Assembly: GCA_009780795.1 (NCBI GenBank)
Contig: WQZJ01000040.1
Span: 1 to 9,962 of the forward strand
Reading direction: 5' to 3'
DNA length: 9,962 nt
DNA from: Methanomassiliicoccaceae archaeon
GTDB lineage: Archaea; Thermoplasmatota; Thermoplasmata; Methanomassiliicoccales; Methanomethylophilaceae
The notes beneath the pieces were generated by a model. It was not told the DNA's origin. It was given only the letters and a program-made list of their open reading frames with translations, and did not search any database. Shown here in pieces: positions 1 to 5,061 of the stretch; within the stretch, counting starts at the first letter, position 1; every line of letters starts with the position of its first letter. Made by a program: the position numbers and the translations under genes.

Positions 1-52
1 AACATATTGAGACGGTACGAATGGTACCTCGACGATCTGAAGATATTCTCTA

Positions 53-1144
53 TTATCGTATCGAAGTGATCTCTATCTCACAGATATCATCCAGGTCGCG
101 CGACGGCGTTCCGGGCAGGTCCTTGGCCTCTGTGCTTTCATTGTCAGTGAGCTCCATTGACATCGAGACCGGCCGGAATATCTTCCATTTCACCACCGCA
201 TCGTCCACGAACTCACGTTCGAAGAATAAATAGAATACAACGCACGAGGCAGCGACGACCAGCATGTTGAACAGTACCGACGTCGCTATGAAACCGATGA
301 CCAGTGCCATACTCGTATTGTTCACCGCAACAAGTATGAAGACGAACACTGCGAAAACGGGTAGCGCCATCTTCCTCATCGTCTCGGCCGCACCGCCGTA
401 TAATGAAAAATCACGGTGGTTCGACGTTATCCTGACGTTCAGAGATTTGAACGGAGTCCATGGCAGGACGATGAGAGGTATGAACATTATCAGCGAGAAC
501 GCATATATCGGCGCCTCTATGATGTTGATGTCGGTCATGAACGCCGGGTTCATCGAAAGATATATCCACATTGCGATGCCAACCATGAAAGCGAAGGACA
601 TCGTCTCCATCATCTCCTTCACAGGTATGCCGGACCTCCTCAGGTTGTATTCCATCGTTATCTTACGGGTGTCGATGTCCGGCGGTATGTTGAACGCGAA
701 CACCACCAACCGATCCCATACGTTCGGCTTCTCCTTGATGTTGGCGTATTCGACCGTCGAGATCACGAAGAAGAACACATGCCTCTGAAGCACCGCGGCC
801 ACCGATACCACGCCGACGCACCCGACCATCACGAACGTCACGAAGAACAGTACAAGAAGAGGCAGTCCCGCGAAGAACAGCACCACCGGGACCGACAGCG
901 CCACGAGCAACGCTCTCCACATACCCTCGTGCACATACGTCACGAGACCGACTATCAGGAACGGCACGGAAATGAGCATCAGCACCACGCCTATCTCCAG
1001 TTCCGTGTACAGAAGAAGTGCCGCGAACCCCGCTGCACATAGTGCCAGCGTCACGAGGAATATCGTCAGCATCATCTTGTCCTCTTTCCTGACGAGTGTC
1101 AGTTCCGAGGCGTGCACATCCCTCTTGACGAATCTTTCCTTCAT
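53..1144 (-). CDS. Uncharacterised polytopic membrane protein (363 aa)
   Basis: I do not recognise the family. The 363-residue product has a short charged N-terminus (1-23) and about eight hydrophobic segments: roughly 24-46, 49-71, 78-97, 98-119, 182-198, 210-229, 258-276 and 281-308. Between segments 4 and 5 lies a hydrophilic region of about 60 residues (120-181) that looks partly soluble, with KPNVWDRLVVFAFNIPPDID (139-158) and MEYNLRRSGIPVKEMMETM (164-182). A second soluble loop (230-257) contains NVRITSNHRDFSLYGGAAET. The C-terminus (about 309-363) is an acidic tail rich in Asp, Glu, Ser and Thr. No transporter, protease or insertase motif is evident. The ATG is preceded by GGAGTGA in the end of the 108-residue gene and lies 1 nt after its stop. 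The remaining 52 bases to the window edge hold no gene I can support. Confidence 0.8.
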   Translation of the reverse strand: MKERFVKRDVHASELTLVRKEDKMMLTIFLVTLALCAAGFAALLLYTELEIGVVLMLISVPFLIVGLVTYVHEGMWRALLVALSVPVVLFFAGLPLLVLFFVTFVMVGCVGVVSVAAVLQRHVFFFVISTVEYANIKEKPNVWDRLVVFAFNIPPDIDTRKITMEYNLRRSGIPVKEMMETMSFAFMVGIAMWIYLSMNPAFMTDINIIEAPIYAFSLIMFIPLIVLPWTPFKSLNVRITSNHRDFSLYGGAAETMRKMALPVFAVFVFILVAVNNTSMALVIGFIATSVLFNMLVVAASCVVFYLFFEREFVDDAVVKWKIFRPVSMSMELTDNESTEAKDLPGTPSRDLDDICEIEITSIR

Positions 1145-1145
1145 G

Positions 1146-1472
1146 TCACTCCATCCACGCCTTGACCTTAAGTTCCGCTTTGTCCCCTCTGAATATCCCC
1201 AGGACCAGCGCGAATGTCTCCTTCTTCACTGTGTCGACGGGGCCTATCGTATCCTTGATAACGGAATCCTTGAATTTAATGCATATGCCCTCGCCGTTCG
1301 ACAGTGCTATATCCACGGGCTTATCGGAATCGACGGAGACGAAGAGTCTCTTACCTTGTCTCACATCCAGCGGGAACGACTTCACATTCCTGTAGGCGCC
1401 GTCGGCGGAGGGGTCGAACTCCCCTAACGACAATGAAATGTCCAAAAGTACCGTCCCTTTCCTGCCGAACAC
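1146..1472 (-). CDS. Uncharacterised small beta-rich protein (108 aa)
   Basis: I do not recognise this protein. It has 108 residues, no signal peptide and no membrane segment, so it is probably cytoplasmic. It reads as alternating short strands: GTVLLDISLSLGEF (6-19), KRLFVSVDSDKPVDIALSNG (41-60), EGICIKFKDSVIKD (61-74), ETFALVLGIFRGDKAELKVKAW (85-106), a pattern suggesting a single beta-sandwich domain. The strand pairing around VDSDKPVDIALSNG and the closing alternation faintly recall GOLD-like or pre-peptidase-type sandwich folds, but this is a guess from pattern only. One cysteine is present and no catalytic motif stands out. The start is GTG with a GGTGATG ribosome binding site. Its TGA lies 1 nt before the ATG of the membrane protein gene, so the two are almost certainly co-translated and may work together. 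Confidence 0.75.
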   Translation of the reverse strand: MFGRKGTVLLDISLSLGEFDPSADGAYRNVKSFPLDVRQGKRLFVSVDSDKPVDIALSNGEGICIKFKDSVIKDTIGPVDTVKKETFALVLGIFRGDKAELKVKAWME

Positions 1473-1476
1473 AGCG

Positions 1477-1483
1477 CATCACC
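1477..1483 (-). promoter_or_regulatory. Shine-Dalgarno site that fixes a GTG start
   Basis: The minus strand reads GGTGATG, a good match to the 3' end of archaeal 16S rRNA (GGTGAT). It lies 4 nt before the GTG at 1472. An in-frame TGA sits within the same stretch, so no longer start is possible, and this site supports GTG as the true start of the 108-residue protein. Confidence 0.7.
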
Positions 1484-1505
1484 GTATCTGAGAACGCGAA
1501 ACAGG

Positions 1506-1512
1506 TATTATA
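1506..1512 (-). promoter_or_regulatory. Possible TATA box for the downstream two-gene unit
   Basis: In the 56-nt gap after the ATPase stop, the minus strand reads TATAATA inside CCTATAATACC. It lies 33 nt before the GTG at 1472. A transcription start about 25 nt downstream would leave a leader of roughly 10 nt, just enough for the GGTGATG ribosome binding site. Co-transcription with the ATPase gene is the alternative. Confidence 0.4.
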
Positions 1513-1528
1513 GGTTCCGCAAGGGCAG

Positions 1529-2767
1529 TTACCAATCGTCCGCCATGAGGAACTCCGAGAGCTCTCTGTACGTGATACCGTCCGAGTGGTCGCCGCTCTT
1601 CCATACCGGGTCCATGCCCACCACATACTTCGGGAAGTTGTCACGGATCGCCTTCAAATTACCGAATTCCCGCTCTTTCGTCTCTTCTGAGGATAAGAGA
1701 TACGTCGCCTGTACGTATATCTTGTCTCCCATCCTCGTACCGATGAGATCGATCTCGCCCTTGTCTATCTTTCCAATGTGTACTTTGTACCCTCTCGATG
1801 TCATCTCGTTGTATACGATGTTCTCAATGTGATCGGAAATATCGCCGGGCCTGTAGCCGAGCAGCGAATGTTTGAGGCCGATGTCCGTGAAATAGTACTT
1901 GTAATTGGACTCCAGCAGTTTTTTCCCCTTAATATCGTATCTTTTGACCTTATTGACGAAATGCGCATTTTCAAGGTATTCGATGTATTCGTACACCGTC
2001 TCCTTGCTGACCGGGTCCCCGCCGGCCTTCAGTTTATTGAAGATATTGTTCGGGGATGTGTTCTTACCTATGTTATCGCAGAGGAACTCGATGATCTTGC
2101 TCAGAACCTCGGTGTTCTTCACCTTATAGCGCTGAACGACGTCCTTGAGTACAATGTGTGCGTATATGTCCCCCAACATCGAATATGCAGTATCTTTCGT
2201 GACGAGCCGGGTCCAAACGTCAGGAAATCCTCCTGTCTCTATGTACTCGATCAACAACTTTGACGCCTCCGGCCTTGTGCCTGCGACGTTCTCTCTGAAA
2301 TCCATACATTCCCTAAGGGACAGCGGCTGTGTGCGGATGATGTTCAGTCTGCCGCTGATGTATGTGCTGTACTCGGATGAAAGGAGAGAAGAGTTGGACC
2401 CGGTGATGTATATGTCGCAGCATTTCTCCTTTACAAGCGACCTTACGACAGATTCCCATTCCTCGGCATCCTGTATCTCATCTATGAAGAGACAGTTATG
2501 CCTCCCCGGCGCCAGGTTTCCCTTGATGTGATCATACAGTGACACCGCGTTGAGAAGATGCCTGTTAGACATAAGTTCGAGATCCACATATATTATGTTA
2601 GCCTCGGCATCCTTGCTCTTTATATCGTTCGCAACCATCCGCATGAGTGTGGACTTTCCGCATCTTCTGATGCCCATGAACACTTTTGCGTTAGGATTCC
2701 CTATGAGCGGGGACACTTTGTTCCCGTAAACCGTCCGTTTTATCAGTTTTTCTACGATGATGCTCAC
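1529..2767 (-). CDS. AAA ATPase with C-terminal DUF4143 domain
   Basis: The 412-residue protein belongs to the large AAA_14 / DUF4143 ATPase group, common as lineage-expanded genes in archaea and anaerobic bacteria and of unsettled function. Walker A is GIRRCGKS (32-39), Walker B LFIDEIQD (93-100), and a sensor-like ITGSNSSLLSSE follows (121-132). GRLNIIRTQPLSLRE (139-153) and ETGGFPDVW (177-185) are family hallmarks. A winged-helix-like region spans about 220-285. The DUF4143 part starts near YYFTDIGLKHSLLG (291-304) and ends in a PD-(D/E)XK-like core with GEIDLI (337-342) and YVQATYLLS (351-359). Where an active nuclease has E-x-K, this protein has Q-A-T, so cleavage activity is doubtful. 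The start is GTG with no ribosome binding site, probably leaderless. It is not part of the ribosomal operon by spacing or by role. Confidence 0.88.
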   Translation of the reverse strand: MSIIVEKLIKRTVYGNKVSPLIGNPNAKVFMGIRRCGKSTLMRMVANDIKSKDAEANIIYVDLELMSNRHLLNAVSLYDHIKGNLAPGRHNCLFIDEIQDAEEWESVVRSLVKEKCCDIYITGSNSSLLSSEYSTYISGRLNIIRTQPLSLRECMDFRENVAGTRPEASKLLIEYIETGGFPDVWTRLVTKDTAYSMLGDIYAHIVLKDVVQRYKVKNTEVLSKIIEFLCDNIGKNTSPNNIFNKLKAGGDPVSKETVYEYIEYLENAHFVNKVKRYDIKGKKLLESNYKYYFTDIGLKHSLLGYRPGDISDHIENIVYNEMTSRGYKVHIGKIDKGEIDLIGTRMGDKIYVQATYLLSSEETKEREFGNLKAIRDNFPKYVVGMDPVWKSGDHSDGITYRELSEFLMADDW

Positions 2768-2788
2768 GACCAGTGTTATGTGTGCGGA

Positions 2789-2804
2789 TTATTAAAATTT
2801 ATCT
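2789..2804 (-). promoter_or_regulatory. Probable TATA-box promoter of the ATPase gene
   Basis: Read on the minus strand, this AT-only block contains TTTTAATA (2797-2790), preceded by AGATAAA. It lies 22 nt upstream of the GTG start at 2767. In archaea transcription starts roughly 25 nt downstream of the TATA box, which would place the 5' end at or next to the start codon. That fits a leaderless message and the lack of a Shine-Dalgarno sequence there. It is the most AT-rich stretch of this intergenic region. This is inference from spacing and composition only. Confidence 0.55.
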
Positions 2805-2831
2805 AGTGTTTCCTTCACAGACGGAAACGCT
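2805..2831 (-). repeat. Palindromic repeat copy B (9-bp stem, 9-nt loop)
   Basis: This is the second copy of the 27-nt unit, 26 of 27 bases identical to the copy at 2846-2872 and in the same orientation. Arms AGTGTTTCC and GGAAACGCT pair over 9 bp with one G-T pair; outside them pairing stops. A 14-nt AT-rich spacer (2832-2845) containing T6 on the plus strand separates the two copies. Copy B ends 7 bp from the TATA-like element that precedes the ATPase gene, so it is well placed to be an operator or activator site. It could equally be a second RNA hairpin at the end of the cbf5 message. Confidence 0.8.
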
Positions 2832-2842
2832 CATAATTTTTT

Positions 2843-2875
2843 GCAAGTGTTTCCTTCATAGACGGAAACGCTTGC
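2843..2875 (-). repeat. Palindromic repeat copy A (12-bp stem, 9-nt loop)
   Basis: A 27-nt unit at 2846-2872 occurs again at 2805-2831 with one difference (2858 T versus 2817 C). Its ends are AGTGTTTCC and GGAAACGCT on the plus strand, inverted complements apart from one G-T pair. In this copy the pairing extends three bases outward on both sides (GCAAGTGTTTCC with GGAAACGCTTGC), giving a 12-bp arm around a 9-nt loop. It begins 13 nt after the cbf5 stop, so it could form a hairpin in the 3' untranslated region of the operon message. No T-run follows it on the transcribed minus strand (A-rich instead), so it is not a standard terminator. Confidence 0.8.
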
Positions 2876-2888
2876 GTTAGAATATGCG

Positions 2889-3875
2889 TTAGGCGCCTTC
2901 CTTCAGTTCTTCGATGTCTGTGGAAAATTTCCACATCTTCGGGTATCTGCCGGCGTCCATCAGCACCCTGGTCACCTTTACCGCCTTTCCCTGGGATGTC
3001 GCCATGACCTTGGGCGTGGACATCATCATATTGCCTATCGCAACGAGTTCGCCGCGTGCGGTCATCAGTGCCACGAGCGCGTTCTTCCTGATGTCCTCGT
3101 CGAGCATGTGTATCCCCTGGATGTTCAGATCGGCACCGTGGCATACTGCATCCACTGCACTCGCCTTTACGATTATCTTAGGAAGCGGTTCCGCGAGCAC
3201 CTCCATCGGTATGGCGATGCTCCTTATCCATTCCTCGCGGCCGTGTTGCTGCCAGAATATGTACGAATCCTTCAGATCGTGCATCGTCGCCGAGCGGCGC
3301 TCGTCCATCGATCCCGATCTGGAACGCCGCAGTTCTATCATGTTCGCGCCGCACCCCATGGCCTCGCCCATATCTATGCACAGCGTCCTGATGTAGGTGC
3401 CGGCGTCACATGATACCCTGAACAGGACGTCACGTCCCGATATTTCCAATATCTCCAGTTCGGATATCGTCCTTATCCTCAGCTGCCTTTTCACCGCCGA
3501 CCGGACGGGAGGGAACTGGTATATCTTTCCCATGAAATTTCCCATGGTCTCTCTTATTTTTGCTTCGGTGCGGTCCTTGTGCAACCGCATGAGGCATATG
3601 TACTCCTTATCCGACGACAGGACCAGATCCGTCAGTCTTACCGCCTTGCCAATGCATAACGGCAGGACGCCGCTCACATTCGGGTCGAGTGTCCCGCCGT
3701 GACCGATCTTGCTAACATGTAATATATCACGGGCCCACGCAGTGACCTGGTGCGACGTCGGACCGGACGGTTTATCCAAAACGATGACGCATGCCTCGAG
3801 GAGTTCGCCGATGCTCCTGTCCGACGGTCTTTTACCCCATCGGTCGGACATCGCGTTCTCATCCTTCACAAGCAT
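2889..3875 (-). CDS. cbf5: tRNA/rRNA pseudouridine synthase Cbf5 (TruB family, with PUA domain)
   Basis: The 328-residue protein converts uridine to pseudouridine. Archaeal Cbf5 is the catalytic subunit of H/ACA ribonucleoproteins and can also modify tRNA U55. The catalytic motif KIGHGGTLDPNVSGVLPL is at residues 56-73, with the predicted nucleophile Asp64. Other TruB-family motifs are VLDKPSGPTSHQV (32-44), KEYICLMRLH (90-99, with the conserved Tyr92) and DAGTYIRTL (157-165). A C-terminal PUA RNA-binding domain occupies about 231-310, with PKIIVKASAVDAVCHGADL at its start. I use the ATG at 3875 because a GGAGG site lies 7 nt upstream; it overlaps cmk by 10 nt. An ATG eight codons in (3851) with a weaker GGATGAG site would remove the overlap. 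It is the last gene of the conserved operon. Nop10, Gar1 and L7Ae are not in the window. Confidence 0.95.
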   Translation of the reverse strand: MLVKDENAMSDRWGKRPSDRSIGELLEACVIVLDKPSGPTSHQVTAWARDILHVSKIGHGGTLDPNVSGVLPLCIGKAVRLTDLVLSSDKEYICLMRLHKDRTEAKIRETMGNFMGKIYQFPPVRSAVKRQLRIRTISELEILEISGRDVLFRVSCDAGTYIRTLCIDMGEAMGCGANMIELRRSRSGSMDERRSATMHDLKDSYIFWQQHGREEWIRSIAIPMEVLAEPLPKIIVKASAVDAVCHGADLNIQGIHMLDEDIRKNALVALMTARGELVAIGNMMMSTPKVMATSQGKAVKVTRVLMDAGRYPKMWKFSTDIEELKEGA

Positions 3876-4405
3876 CCGTTGTCCTCCAGCGCCTCAAGTA
3901 TCAGCTGTATCACCTGATCCGGGTCGAGGTCGTCAGTGTTGATTATCAGATCGTACACACTCGTGTCCTTCAGGTCGATGTTGTAGTACGTCTTATATCT
4001 CCTCTCTTCCGACGCCTGCCTCTCGGCCGTTACCTTGAGCGCCTGTTCCGCTGTCTCGTTCTCGCGTATCCCCACCCGCTTTATGCGGACGTCCGGGCTC
4101 GCGTCCATATATATCTTGAATGCGGGTATGCCGTTCCTGTTGAGCATGTACGCCGCCAGCCTCGACTCTAGGATTATGTCATCCCTGTCCCTGGCTATCT
4201 GGACTATGCGCGAGTCGATCATCTCATCTATGGACCTGTCCTTCTCGGCCAGGTCCCCGAGTTCCGTTAACGTCAATCCCTTTTCAGCGGCGAACTCTCT
4301 GAAGATGTTACCGAAGACCACCGCGTCCAGCGAAAGAACGGCCGCGAGCTTACTGCAGGCGGTCGTCTTCCCGGAACCCGCCGGGCCGCTTATCGTTATC
4401 CTCAT
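3866..4405 (-). CDS. cmk: Cytidylate kinase (archaeal type, CMP/dCMP kinase)
   Basis: The 179-residue protein phosphorylates CMP/dCMP with ATP to the diphosphates in pyrimidine salvage and RNA turnover. The P-loop GPAGSGKTT is at residues 7-15, directly after the first strand MRITIS. The following FGNIFREFAAEKGLTLTEL (31-49) and the IILESRLAAYM segment (77-87) fit the nucleotide-binding region of archaeal Cmk. An arginine-rich region, AERQASEERRYKTYYNIDL (127-145), fits the lid and adenine-binding part, and DLIINTD (152-158) is the usual late strand. The open frame extends 54 codons upstream, but that part overlaps the DUF106 gene out of frame, so I place the start at the ATG directly before the P-loop strand. 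This start overlaps the DUF106 TGA (ATGA). The gene sits between DUF106 and cbf5, as in many archaea. Confidence 0.94.
   Translation of the reverse strand: MRITISGPAGSGKTTACSKLAAVLSLDAVVFGNIFREFAAEKGLTLTELGDLAEKDRSIDEMIDSRIVQIARDRDDIILESRLAAYMLNRNGIPAFKIYMDASPDVRIKRVGIRENETAEQALKVTAERQASEERRYKTYYNIDLKDTSVYDLIINTDDLDPDQVIQLILEALEDNGCL
3883..3887 (-). promoter_or_regulatory. Shine-Dalgarno sequence that favours the upstream cbf5 start
   Basis: The minus strand reads GGAGG, 7 nt before the ATG at 3875 and inside the last codons of cmk. It supports the longer cbf5 start, which overlaps cmk by 10 nt, over the ATG at 3851. Confidence 0.65.
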
Positions 4406-5061
4406 GATATCTCTGCTCCGTCTATCTCCTCTAGACGCTTTTTGAACTTCATCCATCTGATCAGTCTGCCGAGCAGCTGTCCGACGGGTATCGATATGAG
4501 CATGTACAGCAACACCCACGTCGGCAGGAACCACATGGATCCCGCCAGATTCACCGTGTCCGACCACGGCACTATGGCGATAAGGTTCTTAGCCTCATGG
4601 TCCAGGAAGTACCATACCCATGAGAACATCGGTATGACGACCATCATCGTTATCGGCATGGTCTTCATCATCTTCATGCTGGCGTCCATGGATTTGGACA
4701 TCATTACCTTCTGCTGTTCGGTGAGTTTCTTGATCTTGTACAGATTGTTCTCGATTCTCGCCTGGCGCAGCTCGGCATTGAACGCCTTCATCTCGGACTG
4801 ATTCCTGGCCTGTGACATAGTATCGGTCATAAGCGTCCGTATGACCGTGCTTATGCCTATCATTATTATACCGGCAAAGATCAGTGTCAGAACGGGGTCC
4901 TCCCCGTTAAAACCTATCACCGGTGCGAAAACGACGTTCAGTGCCCCTCCCACTGCGTTCCTGACCTCTCCGATGAACAGGATCATGACGATGCCTAAGG
5001 ACAACATCATCCACATCATCTGGGACGTCTGTGGTTTCTTAACCGCTCCCTCTTCGACCAT
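4402..5061 (-). CDS. DUF106 / EMC3-family membrane protein (archaeal YidC-like, Ylp1)
   Basis: The 219-residue product matches the archaeal DUF106 family, part of the Oxa1/YidC/EMC3/TMCO1/Get1 superfamily of membrane protein insertases. Visible layout: a first membrane segment at about 15-32, a second at 56-76, a charged and probably coiled-coil stretch at 82-122 (SEMKAFNAELRQARIENNLY, then KIKKLTEQQKV), a methionine-dense stretch at 119-145, and further hydrophobic segments at about 136-153 and 176-197. A cytosolic coiled coil between early membrane segments is the superfamily hallmark, and ribosome contact by it is proposed for relatives. The ATG overlaps the secY stop by one base (TAATG) after a GGAGAGG site, so it is probably made with SecY. 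Its TGA overlaps the cmk ATG by 4 nt. Family assignment is firm; insertase activity is inferred from relatives. Confidence 0.9.
   Translation of the reverse strand: MVEEGAVKKPQTSQMMWMMLSLGIVMILFIGEVRNAVGGALNVVFAPVIGFNGEDPVLTLIFAGIIMIGISTVIRTLMTDTMSQARNQSEMKAFNAELRQARIENNLYKIKKLTEQQKVMMSKSMDASMKMMKTMPITMMVVIPMFSWVWYFLDHEAKNLIAIVPWSDTVNLAGSMWFLPTWVLLYMLISIPVGQLLGRLIRWMKFKKRLEEIDGAEIS

Noticed and set aside
14..28. GGTAC / GTACC inverted repeat downstream of the membrane protein gene as a terminator
   Set aside because: The stem is only 5 bp with no T-run on the transcribed strand; such short matches are expected by chance.
416..1042. Plus-strand open frame of 208 codons opposite the membrane protein gene
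   Set aside because: The translation is dominated by His, Arg and Tyr, which is what hydrophobic minus-strand codons give when read antisense. No start signal is present.
2805..2872. The palindrome pair as a small CRISPR array
   Set aside because: There are only two units with a 14-nt spacer, far shorter than CRISPR spacers, and no cas gene is nearby.
2805..2875. The two hairpins as an H/ACA guide RNA, tempting because cbf5 is adjacent
   Set aside because: The stems are 9 to 12 bp, with no internal pseudouridylation pocket, no kink-turn and no ACA at the right distance after the stem.
2815..3144. Minus-strand 109-codon frame overlapping the end of cbf5 and running through the palindromes
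   Set aside because: It is mostly cbf5 in another frame with Arg/His-rich content. The short tail across the palindromes has no ribosome binding site.
4406..4567. N-terminal extension of Cmk by 54 residues
   Set aside because: It lies entirely in DUF106 coding sequence out of frame. Cmk family members begin directly at the P-loop strand, and an ATGA overlap supports the shorter start.
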